A stretch of 32,765 nucleotides of DNA from Lachnospiraceae bacterium. Lineage in GTDB: Bacteria > Bacillota_A > Clostridia > Lachnospirales > Lachnospiraceae. The position numbers and the translations under genes are program-made. Below are positions 1-9,000 of this stretch, one piece after another. The notes beneath the pieces are model-generated. The model was not told where the DNA came from. It was given only the letters and a program-made list of their open reading frames with translations, and made no database searches. Location: the NCBI GenBank assembly GCA_017542725.1, contig JAFXWR010000024.1, forward strand, positions 1-32,765. The letters are read 5' to 3'. Position 1 is the stretch's first letter, and every line of letters starts with the position of its first letter.

Positions 1-1
1 A

Positions 2-36
2 ATTATAACACATTTTTTATATTTGTAAATACGCAA
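2..36 (-). promoter_or_regulatory. Promoter firing out of the left window edge
   Basis: On the minus strand TTTACA (24-29), a 16-bp spacer and TATAAT (2-7) form a good sigma-A promoter, and TGT just before the -10 makes it an extended -10. Transcription would run left into a gene outside the window, downstream of comEC. The -35 lies inside the 12-mer TTGCGTATTTAC (25-36), which recurs at the DUF4349 promoter (5108-5119). The rest of 1-98 holds no gene that I can see. Inferred from sequence only. Confidence 0.5.
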
Positions 37-98
37 GCATGCAAAACACGCACAATCCCTATATCTATGGTGTTTAGTAGTTTTCAGGCACTACATAT

Positions 99-2570
99 CT
101 AGTATTCATTATGATATGTAGTATAGCTAATATAATCCTTATCAAAATATATATCCACCTGCCCACTACTGCCTGTCTTTAAAATTACTGAACCTGTGTC
201 TGCAATTGAGTCCACGGTTTCAAGATTCGGATGACCATAGTTATTGTTTTTACCATATGAAAATACAGAAAACTTTGGTGATGCCATATAAAAAAACTCT
301 GGTACATTTGAATTCTTTGAGCCGTGATGTGGCACCTTAAGAACATCTACATCCAAGTTTTTAATTGCAAACTCATCCTTAAGCATTCTACCCATAGTCT
401 GCTTTCCTATGTCGCCAGTGAAAAGCGCTGAGTGATTTTTATAATCTAATCGAAAAGTGAGTGACATTTCATTTTGGTCTCTCTTCTCATTTTTTAACGA
501 ACCTTCGTTTGGACTCAATACTGTTATGAAATATTCATCGTGAAACTTATATGTATCTTCTTCTTTCATATACATTATATTCACATTTCTGTCTTTAGCA
601 GCATTTTTCAATTTATCAAACTTATAATCATCTGTCGCTGTAATCGGCAACACCAAATTATAAATATTTACCTCATTCTCATTTTCCAAAAGATAAATAA
701 TTCCATTAGTATGGTCTGCATCTGCATGAGTAATAAATGCAAAATCTATATGGTCAATAGCTCTTGACTTTATATGTGGTATCAAAATATATTGACCATT
801 ACTTGTATTTGATGATGAGCCTCCATCTATAGTCAAAATCAAGTTCTTCGACTCTATAAGAATGCTGTCACCTTGTCCTATAGAAATAAATGTCATTCGC
901 ATATCACTATGAGTTCTTATTGAGATTATGACTGATGAAACTAATATTGCAAAAACACAAAGCAAAATTCTAATCAATTGTCCACTTTTATATTTATGTG
1001 CTAAGGCGAGTTTCGCTTCATTATCAAAAGCAACTTTTACTCTATTCAACTTGTAATCGCGCAAAGTATCTTCAGTATTTTTATTAATTATAAATATTAT
1101 TAAAAATAAAACTATATAGAAATAAACAACTTCATATAAATTTGGCTTCCCAAGTGCGAGTAAATGAGCTGGCAAAAATTCTACCAACTCACACAATTTA
1201 TCATAGACTATAAATATCATGTGCACTACAAATGCCAATATTTTCCCAAGAGTTAGATACAAAAATGAAGTTCCAAGACCTGCAAGTCCAAAACCAAGTA
1301 CAAAAGCCATAAGTGGAATTACAATTAGATTGACAAATATACTGTAAAGTGGATATGTGAAGTAATGATATATAGTTACGGGGAAGAGAAACAATGTCAA
1401 AATCACTACCGCAGGAATTCTAAAACTATCCACTTTTATTCCAACTATTCTATTATCACCATCATCAAGTTCTCCAATTCTTGTTATCTTTTTTCTGATT
1501 CTCGCAACAGTCAACTCACTATTTAATGCATAGATAGCTACATAAGAAAACTGAAATCCAGCATTGAAAAGTAAATATGGCCTAATCATTATAAATATAA
1601 ATGCAATTATAAATAGAGTATTCTTCGAGTCGTAAGTCCTTCCTATAGATAATGATAAAAATCTTATGAACAGCATAGTTATGGCTCTAAGACTTGCTGG
1701 TCCCGCATCAATGAATATTCCATACAAGAGTATAAAAATACTTACAAAGCTAGCAGACACATTTACCGATAGCCTCTTTCTCAAAAGTTCAAAGAGTGCT
1801 AACCCAAGTATAGATAGATGAAGTCCTGAAATTGCCAGGATATGAGCTATACCATTATCTGCAAATGTTTTCTTCTGTTCTCTATCAATACCAGATTTAT
1901 CTCCTGTCACCATCGCAGAAAAAAGGCCTGCATCTCTATCGTTAAATATTTTACTTATCTGCGCTTTGATTAAGATTTTTATATCATATATTTTCTGGCG
2001 AAGCTTGTCATACTTTTCATTTGTCACTTCTATGCCATTTGCAAATGCTATAAATGTGATTCCATCCGACCTATAATAATTTTTCTGATTAAACTCACCT
2101 TCGTTTGATGGTTCATCAATTATACTTGTGCCACCAGTAATTCTTACGAGATTTCCTATCGTAACATCTGATATCAACTCATCGGCGAAATAACATCTAC
2201 ATTTTCCAAGCCGCATACCTTTTGAATAACAATTACTAAGTATATAATAATTGCTATTTGTACTTTTACCAATAGACTCAACTTTGCCAGTAAGCACCTT
2301 GCTTCCTTTACCTAGGCTTTCGACATTTGTCACATATTTATCAAAGCGACTTTCTTCGATTTTGAATCGAGAAAAACCAATTAAGCCAAATAGCAATATT
2401 ACAATCAATGTCCTGACATATAATTTCTTATCTAAAAATAATTTTCCGTATAAAAAAATAGCAATAAGCACAAGTATCAGTTTAAACAAAACTGGTACAA
2501 AGTCTATTGCTATTATTATTCCTAAAATACTTGAAGCTAAAAATAGAATTGCAGGTCTTTTAATTTTCAT
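99..2570 (-). CDS. comEC: ComEC/Rec2-family DNA uptake channel
   Basis: This 823-residue protein has the layout of full-length ComEC, the membrane channel that passes single-stranded DNA into the cytoplasm during natural transformation. The N-terminus has closely spaced hydrophobic segments and then a soluble OB-like region. The middle is the polytopic Competence domain (from about residue 220, including AHILAISGLHLSILG). The C-terminus is a metallo-beta-lactamase-like domain with GQGDS, IDGG, HADADH near residue 612 and PHHGS near residue 745, the metal-binding motifs kept in ComEC proteins proposed to degrade the non-transported strand. It overlaps the upstream DegV gene by 11 bp, so the two are probably co-transcribed. 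No other competence gene is in the window, so actual transformability is unknown. No frameshift or lost motif was seen. Confidence 0.93.
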   Translation of the reverse strand: MKIKRPAILFLASSILGIIIAIDFVPVLFKLILVLIAIFLYGKLFLDKKLYVRTLIVILLFGLIGFSRFKIEESRFDKYVTNVESLGKGSKVLTGKVESIGKSTNSNYYILSNCYSKGMRLGKCRCYFADELISDVTIGNLVRITGGTSIIDEPSNEGEFNQKNYYRSDGITFIAFANGIEVTNEKYDKLRQKIYDIKILIKAQISKIFNDRDAGLFSAMVTGDKSGIDREQKKTFADNGIAHILAISGLHLSILGLALFELLRKRLSVNVSASFVSIFILLYGIFIDAGPASLRAITMLFIRFLSLSIGRTYDSKNTLFIIAFIFIMIRPYLLFNAGFQFSYVAIYALNSELTVARIRKKITRIGELDDGDNRIVGIKVDSFRIPAVVILTLFLFPVTIYHYFTYPLYSIFVNLIVIPLMAFVLGFGLAGLGTSFLYLTLGKILAFVVHMIFIVYDKLCELVEFLPAHLLALGKPNLYEVVYFYIVLFLIIFIINKNTEDTLRDYKLNRVKVAFDNEAKLALAHKYKSGQLIRILLCVFAILVSSVIISIRTHSDMRMTFISIGQGDSILIESKNLILTIDGGSSSNTSNGQYILIPHIKSRAIDHIDFAFITHADADHTNGIIYLLENENEVNIYNLVLPITATDDYKFDKLKNAAKDRNVNIMYMKEEDTYKFHDEYFITVLSPNEGSLKNEKRDQNEMSLTFRLDYKNHSALFTGDIGKQTMGRMLKDEFAIKNLDVDVLKVPHHGSKNSNVPEFFYMASPKFSVFSYGKNNNYGHPNLETVDSIADTGSVILKTGSSGQVDIYFDKDYISYTTYHNEY

Positions 2571-3423
2571 CTATTTTTTTGTAGATTGCCGCTGCAACAG
2601 CACCCATTCCTATATGGCATCCAATAACTGTGGATAACTCATCCATCACAACTTTAGTTTTAAATGTCTCCGTCAAAACATCTTTAAACTTAGTTGCCTC
2701 ATCTAAGCACTCAGTATATGCTACGCCAAGTTGAAATTTTTCTATTGGCTCGTCGCCAAAGAAATCCTTAAAATCATTTGTCACAAGATTAGCTATCTCA
2801 TCTTCTGCTTGTTTAATTCCTCTTGCTTTTTTTACTACTTCAAATTTATTTCCGTTACTAAATAAAATTGGTTTGATATTTAAAATATTTCCCACAGCAG
2901 CTGAAAGAGCACTGACTCTCCCACCTTTTTTCAAGTATTCCAATGTGTCTACAGCAATATAAACTCTAGTATTTTTTGCATTTTCTTCCACCTTGGTTTT
3001 TATATCCTGTGGGCTCATTCCCTTTTTTAAAAGCCTTGCCACATCTTCAAGTAATGCTCTTTGAACCACCGATATAGTCTTATGGTCGACTACAAAAACT
3101 TTATCTTTATATTCCTCTTCAACAATTGGAAGAATGCTTTGATAGGAACTAGACAAACCACTTGTTATAGGAAAGTAAAGTATGTTGTCATACTCTTTTA
3201 GCAATCTATCAAATGTCTCCACTACTACATTTATAGGCGCCTGCGAAGTATGTATGTCTTTGCTTTGTTTTAATTTTTCATAAAACTCTTTTTTTGTAAG
3301 TTTATCTTCATCATACTCTACTTCATCCAACACAAACGGAAGGGCAATCATCTCATAGCCGAGTGCCTTAATTTCTTCCCTTGATATTCCACAACTTGTA
3401 TCTGTCAAAATTGCTGTCTTCAT
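2560..3423 (-). CDS. DegV-family fatty-acid-binding protein
   Basis: A 287-residue DegV (FakB-like) protein, full length for the family. Motifs in order are TDTSCGI at the N-terminus, TSQAP near residue 60, SGLSSSYQS near residue 88 and KKGGRVS near residue 167; these line the fatty-acid pocket in known structures. FakB-type DegV proteins present a bound fatty acid to the kinase FakA, so that exogenous fatty acids enter phospholipid synthesis. No fakA is in the window, so this is one of the stand-alone copies common in Firmicutes and its lipid preference is unknown. It overlaps comEC by 11 bp and follows ferritin by 38 bp. The SD upstream of the ATG is weak, so translation may depend partly on coupling to ferritin. 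Confidence 0.92.
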   Translation of the reverse strand: MKTAILTDTSCGISREEIKALGYEMIALPFVLDEVEYDEDKLTKKEFYEKLKQSKDIHTSQAPINVVVETFDRLLKEYDNILYFPITSGLSSSYQSILPIVEEEYKDKVFVVDHKTISVVQRALLEDVARLLKKGMSPQDIKTKVEENAKNTRVYIAVDTLEYLKKGGRVSALSAAVGNILNIKPILFSNGNKFEVVKKARGIKQAEDEIANLVTNDFKDFFGDEPIEKFQLGVAYTECLDEATKFKDVLTETFKTKVVMDELSTVIGCHIGMGAVAAAIYKKIDEN

Positions 3424-3442
3424 AATAACTATCTTACATAAC

Positions 3443-3467
3443 GATTAATTATTTACAATAATTAATC
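3443..3467. repeat. Perfect 11-bp inverted repeat at the ferritin stop codon
   Basis: GATTAATTATT (3443-3453), a TAC loop and its exact complement (3457-3467) form a perfect dyad that includes the ferritin stop codon and the ferritin-degV gap. It is almost entirely A/T and no T-run follows it, so it is not a convincing terminator. It could be a 3' stabilising hairpin or an operator for degV. Confidence 0.5.
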
Positions 3468-3950
3468 TCTCTTACCGAGTGACTTATCTAATTCGTAAAG
3501 TGCTGCTGCATCTTTACCATACTTCTCAAACTTGTCAATTAACTCTTGAGCGTTTTCTTCTTCTTCACATTGCTCTTTTATAAACCAATCCATAAATTGC
3601 ATAGTTCTATAGTCTTTCTCTTCCATAGCAACTTTATAGATATTGTGAATGAGGCTTGTTACATATTGCTCATGCTTAAGACCTTCTTTTAATACTTGAA
3701 GTTCATCTGTGAGAGCAACACCTGGCTTTGCAATTGCAAGAAGCTCTACTGCCTCATTATTTGCATGAATGTAATCATAAATCTTAAATGCATGCTCCAT
3801 TTCCTCTTCAGCTTGCTTCTTGTACCAAGCAGCAAAACCGCCTAAGCCTTTGCCACCCATAAATCCAGAAAAATCAAGATAGAGATAAGCTGAATACATT
3901 TCCTTATTAACTTGGTCATTTAATAATGCTTTTACTTTTTCATTTAACAT
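3462..3950 (-). CDS. ftnA: Bacterial non-heme ferritin
   Basis: A 162-residue ferritin of the bacterial FtnA type, which oxidises Fe(II) and stores it as a mineral inside a 24-subunit cytoplasmic shell. The ferroxidase residues are all present at the same numbers as in E. coli FtnA: Glu17, Glu50, His53, Glu94, Gln127 and Glu130, so an active centre is expected. There is no Met heme ligand pattern or extra domain that would suggest bacterioferritin or Dps. The start is fixed by an AGGAGGG SD seven bases upstream of the ATG, and a TTGATA-17-TATAAA promoter lies 40-70 bp upstream. I could not recognise a Fur box in the short leader. degV follows 38 bp downstream and may be read through from the same promoter. 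Confidence 0.95.
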   Translation of the reverse strand: MLNEKVKALLNDQVNKEMYSAYLYLDFSGFMGGKGLGGFAAWYKKQAEEEMEHAFKIYDYIHANNEAVELLAIAKPGVALTDELQVLKEGLKHEQYVTSLIHNIYKVAMEEKDYRTMQFMDWFIKEQCEEEENAQELIDKFEKYGKDAAALYELDKSLGKRD

Positions 3951-3988
3951 GATAGCCCTCCTAATTTATATCTTAAATGCTAATAAAT

Positions 3989-4017
3989 TTTATAGGTATA
4001 TTTTACTACAATATCAA
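3989..4017 (-). promoter_or_regulatory. Promoter for ferritin
   Basis: Minus strand: -35 TTGATA (4012-4017), 17-bp spacer, -10 TATAAA (3989-3994). The predicted start leaves a leader of roughly 30 nt before the ferritin ATG. It lies between the DUF4349 stop and ferritin, so ferritin can be expressed on its own. Confidence 0.55.
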
Positions 4018-4048
4018 AAAATAATAAAGATTAAAAATGCTCTATTTA

Positions 4049-5062
4049 TCACATCTTTATGTCAAAATGCACTTCTTTGTCACTAAATTCTTCCTTTATA
4101 GCCTCTAATTTGTCTTTAAATGCTCTTTTGCTGCCACCTCTTATAATTGAATTTAGTATATACACTAACAAAATTAGCATTACCATCACAGGAACGAGGA
4201 TTGCAAATATTTTAACCATATAAGGCAAAACATTTGACACTGCATTTTTTAATTCATAATTATTTTCATACCAATATCTAAATGCATTTACTCTGAACTT
4301 GATTACTTCATAAATATTTACTGTATAAGTTTTGTAAGTGCTTTGTTTTTTTGCATTTTCTATCTGATTTTTAATTCTCTCGCTTTTCTTCGCAAGTTCT
4401 GAATCTTGTCTTGCTATCCAATCCTTATCCTTTGATTCTTGAAGAGCCTTCCTTGCTTCTTCCATTTCTTTGAGTTGCTGCTCATAATTTGTAAGTTCTT
4501 GCTCTATAGATGTGATGTTTGAATTTGAAACTCTTATCTCACCCCATTTGCCAAGTGTCTCTTCAATTTTTTCTAAATCAGTTTCTGAATTGTCAACTGT
4601 AAATTCTAATTCTTGATATCTTGGATAAAATTCATTATCATAAACTACTTTTTTAAGACTGTTTTGTTGGTTGATTTTAATAGTGCCGTTTACTTCTTTG
4701 ACAACTTTCATTAAGTCCTCAACCAAGGTACTAAAGTCAGTTGTATCAACTCTGTAAAACTTATTCTCTCTATACCTTTCTGGTGTTGTCATTGCTTCTT
4801 CTTCATTTGCTGATTCTTCATATAATGCATCTGCTGAAATTGCATTTGCAACTCCCATATCCTTAGCCATAAATGTCTCGTTCTTTGCTGCCGCCCTAAA
4901 CATAGGCGCTGAAGTTCCCATAGTGCTGTAGCCATAGGTATTCGCATTTTCAACTCCATCATAAGTAATGGTCAATTCTTTAGTTCTTAAAAACAAAAAC
5001 CAAATTGCAATTAACAATATTATAGTTATAATAGCTGGTTTGATTATATTTTTCTTATTCAT
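4049..5062 (-). CDS. DUF4349 membrane protein
   Basis: A 337-residue protein with the DUF4349 plan: a short cytoplasmic N-terminus, a transmembrane segment (about residues 7-25), an extracytoplasmic region with a long charged coiled coil (about residues 175-235, rich in E, K and Q), a second transmembrane segment near residues 280-305, and a charged cytoplasmic tail. The molecular role of DUF4349 is not known; it is common as a single membrane protein in Firmicutes. An earlier in-frame TTG at 5119 exists, but I chose the ATG at 5062 because AGGAGG sits just upstream and the extra 19 codons run through the promoter and repeat region. Four 34-bp tandem repeats precede it, which suggests dedicated regulation. 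Confidence 0.8.
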   Translation of the reverse strand: MNKKNIIKPAIITIILLIAIWFLFLRTKELTITYDGVENANTYGYSTMGTSAPMFRAAAKNETFMAKDMGVANAISADALYEESANEEEAMTTPERYRENKFYRVDTTDFSTLVEDLMKVVKEVNGTIKINQQNSLKKVVYDNEFYPRYQELEFTVDNSETDLEKIEETLGKWGEIRVSNSNITSIEQELTNYEQQLKEMEEARKALQESKDKDWIARQDSELAKKSERIKNQIENAKKQSTYKTYTVNIYEVIKFRVNAFRYWYENNYELKNAVSNVLPYMVKIFAILVPVMVMLILLVYILNSIIRGGSKRAFKDKLEAIKEEFSDKEVHFDIKM

Positions 5063-5084
5063 AGTTCCTCCTGGAAAAATAGTT

Positions 5085-5119
5085 TGTATAGTTTGTATCA
5101 TATTTCGGTAAATACGCAA
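5085..5119 (-). promoter_or_regulatory. Putative promoter for the DUF4349 gene, sharing a 12-mer with the left-edge promoter
   Basis: TTTACC (5107-5112), a 16-bp spacer and TATACA (5085-5090) form a moderate promoter on the minus strand. The -35 is inside TTGCGTATTTAC (5108-5119), identical to 25-36, where it also overlaps a -35 with the same 16-bp spacing. The -10 lies in a tandem 9-bp duplication (ATACAAACT twice). Inferred. Confidence 0.4.
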
Positions 5120-5229
5120 TGTTAAAATATAGTGAATTTCGGTAAAAACGCAATGTTAGAATATGGCAAATTTCGGCAAAAACGCAGTGTTAAAATATGG
5201 CAAATTTCGGTAAAAACGCAATGTTAGAC
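5102..5229. repeat. Four tandem 34-bp repeats
   Basis: Units begin at 5102, 5136, 5170 and 5204, each opening ATTTCGG(T/C)AAA and containing ACGCA(A/G)TGTTA; the last is truncated near 5229. Units differ at only a few positions. They fill the gap between the stop of the 37-residue acidic ORF (5234) and the DUF4349 start, with the last unit carrying the putative -35. On the minus strand each unit reads TTGCG...TTACCGAAAT. The regular period suggests repeated protein-binding sites or a variable-number repeat. Confidence 0.9.
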
Positions 5230-5233
5230 TGTA

Positions 5234-5347
5234 TTAGTAGTCGTCGTCATCATCATCTTCATACTCATTTTCTTGGTCTTCTTCATCTTCCATGCCATAT
5301 AAATCTGGGTTTAATAGCATGTCATTCATAAAATCGTCGTCAAACAT
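5234..5347 (-). CDS. 37-residue highly acidic protein
   Basis: A short ORF that begins with ATG six bases after an AAAGGAG SD and ends with TAA. The product is unusually acidic: it starts MFDDDFMNDMLLNPDLYG and its second half is almost only D, E, N and Y, ending in six Asp and a Tyr. It lies 14 bp downstream of the 192-residue gene, so the two are probably co-transcribed and translationally coupled. The strong SD, the spacing and the lack of a competing ORF support a real gene. I do not recognise a family. The acidic tail resembles that of another small ORF in the window (16491-16673), though no homology can be claimed from composition alone. Confidence 0.6.
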   Translation of the reverse strand: MFDDDFMNDMLLNPDLYGMEDEEDQENEYEDDDDDDY

Positions 5348-5361
5348 AAGGGCTCCTTTCA

Positions 5362-5940
5362 TTATTCATCTAAGATCAATTTATTCTTTCTCGCTTTTTC
5401 TTTAAGCTTTTTCATATGTTCTTTTTCAATCTGTTTGATACTCTTTTTAGGTGTTGGTAAATCTTCTGGCATAGTACCACCTATATCTTTAATTGCTTTT
5501 CTTACTTTACTTCCTATGTGGTAATGTGTATGATTCGCTTTTTCTTCGCCTTGAAACATTTCCTCATAATTATCACCCATAAAAATAACTTTTTTATTCT
5601 CCCATCTTGCTAGAGAGTTCATAGAATAAATATCATTTAGACCATCACTATATTTTTCTTTGTCAGTATCATAACAAATAGCAAATAAAGGCACGAGCCT
5701 TGATTTTATTTGATCTTTAGTCAACCTATCTTCATTTTCATAAAAATTCAATGGACAAACAACTGTGTCTTTAAAAGGTATTTCTAAATCTACAATCTTA
5801 TCTACATATTCTTTATATACTGTTGCATTAACACCAACATTATTCCAGTCATCTCCTGTTATTTTTGAAATATCTGTTGAATCTTTTCCTAAATATAATC
5901 TTATAGCATTACCTTTCAAACTAATATCTAATATCTTCAT
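5362..5940 (-). CDS. Uncharacterised 192-residue protein beside the hsd operon
   Basis: I cannot assign a function. The N-terminal part opens MKILDISLKGNAIRLYLG and contains GDDWNN, then N-ATVY, a layout I associate with small conserved Firmicutes hypothetical proteins. The middle has LFAICYDTDKEKY and a possible beta-strand core. Near residue 135 comes HTHYHIGSK, a His-rich stretch that could bind metal or form an active site. The last 40 residues are Lys-rich and probably helical. The ATG at 5940 is preferred over one 42 bases upstream because AGGAGG lies seven bases before it. The gene sits downstream of hsdR and shares a short operon with the acidic ORF at 5234-5347. It has no membrane segment or signal peptide. 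Confidence 0.7.
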   Translation of the reverse strand: MKILDISLKGNAIRLYLGKDSTDISKITGDDWNNVGVNATVYKEYVDKIVDLEIPFKDTVVCPLNFYENEDRLTKDQIKSRLVPLFAICYDTDKEKYSDGLNDIYSMNSLARWENKKVIFMGDNYEEMFQGEEKANHTHYHIGSKVRKAIKDIGGTMPEDLPTPKKSIKQIEKEHMKKLKEKARKNKLILDE

Positions 5941-6054
5941 TTCGAAACCTCCTCGTATAATATAATCAATCATTTTTAACATTTCTATTGGTATTTTACT
6001 ATTTAATTATTTCACTTCTAGCAATATGTCTTTGCTGAATATTTACATTCATAA

Positions 6055-9000
6055 TTAAGCAGCATTTAACTTATAATTATCCACCTGCTCAATAACTTGA
6101 TCATAAACATTGTTTATATATTCTTTTGGATAGCCATTTTTCTTTAAAAATATTTTAATGTCCATTGCCATCTGGTCTCTAATATTCTTTTTATTTAGCC
6201 AATCAGTGTATTTTGAATTGTCATTTATAATTTTCCCTACACCTTTTGCGAGAGTTTTCAATTGTTCTTCAGTAAAATCATCAGAAAATTTGTATTTTTC
6301 GCTTGTCTCTTTTAGAATATCATAAAAAGCCTTTTCTTCAAAAGTTATACCCAGTTTTTCAAATTCCTTTGCGTCTTTTTGTATATCTTCAAGAATCTGC
6401 TTTCCTTTCTCAAACAATGAATCAATAACATTATCTAATACCTCTTCATTGGTATAGTCAATCTTACTATCTCTATCATTATATGCATCAACCACTTTTT
6501 TCATTCTCTTTGAAAACTCTTCTGCTTTCAATTTATTAGTTTTGCTGTATTCTTTAATTGTCTTTTTAATTAGTTCTAATAACATTTTTAACTTAGTATT
6601 CTTATAAGGGATTTTTTTAATCTTTTCCAAGTATTCTTCACTAAATATCTCTACTTTTGTAATATCTTTTTCTTCAACTTGACCCTGTACTGCTATGCAG
6701 TCACTTACAAGTTTTCTTACTTCTTCATTCATTCTTTCTGCATCAGGAGTATCTTCTTTAGTCATTTTCATTATTCCACTTCTTATAGCAATATAAAAAT
6801 GCACTCTATATAACTCTTCTTCTGTTATTCTTACATCTCCTACACATAAATCAAATGCTTTTCTCATTCTAAGTACCAACCCCATGAAATCGGTCTCAAG
6901 TTTTTTGGTTTTTTGGACATACTCAATTCCTTCGTTAAGACATTTTAATCTTTCTACTGGATTTGAAGTTTCAAATCTCTTTACATTAAAATTAAACATC
7001 AAATCATCAATTAATTTTAATGTATTTACAAATATATCATATGATTTTTCTATATCTGAAACTGGGTTAATATCATTGCTATATAGTAACATGGCTCTTG
7101 CGAGACTCGCTTCTATCCCTATATAATCTACTATTAAACCTTTTTCTTTGCCTTCAAATATTCTGTTTACTCTTGATATTGTCTGTATCAAATTATGCTT
7201 TTCAAGTGGTTTATCTAGATACATAGTATCAAGGCTTTCGCAATCAAACCCAGTAAGCCACATATCTACTACTATTGCAATTTTGAAATTAGAATTTTCA
7301 TTTTTAAACAAATCAGCAAGTTTAGCACGATCTTCTTTAGTACCGAGTAAATCGTATAATTCTTTTTCATCATTATCATTTCGTGTTGCTACTAATTTCA
7401 CCATTTCTACTTCTTTTAATGCATTAAGTTGTTCATATGTTAAACTACTTTCATCTTCTTGTGTTTTTCTAGGTATAAACCATTCTTTTTTATAGTCATA
7501 TATTTTCTTATAAAACTTAAATGCTATTTTTCTATCATAACATACAAGCATAGCCTTGCCTTTTACTGTTGCTTTTTCTTTTACCCTTGTTTCATAATGG
7601 TTAATAAAATGTTTTACAACCTTATCAATCAACTGGTCATCATCCAGTATAGTTCGTACACTCGCCATTTCTCTTATTGATTGATTGATTTCATTTTTAT
7701 TTGCACCATTTTCTAGTTGCTTTTCATAAAACTTATCCACTATAGCCATTTTACTTTCATCCAAACGGACATCTGATGGTCCAGGTAGCAAATCAATTCC
7801 CACTGTTGAGCCATCTGCCTCTGATTGCTTCATAGTATAAGCCATAACAACTTCACCAAATACATTTATAGTTGCGTCAATAGGAGTTCCGGTAAATCCA
7901 ACATATGTCGCATTTGGAAAAGATGCTCTTAAATAAGTTGCAAAACTCTTGTGAGCCTTTATATCTTCATCAGTTACTTCAACAGTCAAATCAAGATTAA
8001 CTTGTGTCCTATGTGCCTCATCTGATATGCATATAATATTGGTTCTATCACTTAAAAGGCCTACATCTTCTCTAAATTTTTGCACTGTTAATAAATAGAT
8101 TCCGCCAGAAGATATATTTCTTAAGTTAGTATCTAATGCTTTTCTATTCGCTATATTTAATGTATTTTCATCAATCAGATACTGTTTAGATGCTTCAAAT
8201 GTTTCAGACAATTGGTCATCTAAATCTGATCTATCTGTCAAAAGCACTATTGTTGGATTATTAAGTTTTGAGCATCTTGTTAATCTTCTTGATAAAAATA
8301 GCATCGTATATGACTTTCCACAACCTGTAGCTCCGAAGTAAGTTCCACCTTTTCCATCACCATTTGGTTTGAGATGAGTAACAATATTCTCAAACAATTT
8401 TTCCGTAGCATAGTACTGTGAATACTTAGGCAGTATCATTAAATCCTTTTTAGATGTATCAGGAAAATAAATGTAATTATTAATTATGTTGATGATAGTT
8501 ACTTTATTGAAAAGTCCTGCCACCAAAGTCAAAAGCGAATTAATTCCATCTTCACTTATAGTAATACCATCTAAAGATTTCCATGGGAAAAAGTGTTCAT
8601 GCTTAGAAAATATGCTACCAAATTTAGTATTAACCCCATCACTTATTACTGATATAAACGAATACTTCATAAGATTTGGTATGTCTCTAACATATCGGAT
8701 ATGCAATTGCTCATAAGCATCATATAGCTTTACTTTTTCATCTGATAAGTTTTTTAATTCTATAACTGATACTGGTATACCATTTATGAAAATCACTAAA
8801 TCTGGTCTTCTTACGTTTGAACCTTTTACTTCAAATTGGTTTACCACTCTATAAACATTCTTATTATCTTTATCGGTTATGTCATAATCAAAATAATCAA
8901 TATCTACATTCTTTTTATTAAGTCGTGACCTATCAAGGCGGTATCCTTTTCTCAATGTATTTATAGTATTTTTCATTCTCTCATACAAAGATGTTCCTGA

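Noticed and set aside
540..767. Plus-strand ORFs antisense to comEC, hsdR, the ligase and other genes
   Set aside because: They lack SD sequences, look like low-complexity translations of the opposite strand and lie fully within genes supported by strong family motifs.
5063..5119. A TTG start at 5119 for the DUF4349 protein
   Set aside because: The ATG at 5062 has AGGAGG directly upstream, and the extra codons cover the putative promoter.
5102..5229. The 34-bp tandem repeat as a CRISPR array
   Set aside because: The units are contiguous with no unique spacers, and no cas genes are present.
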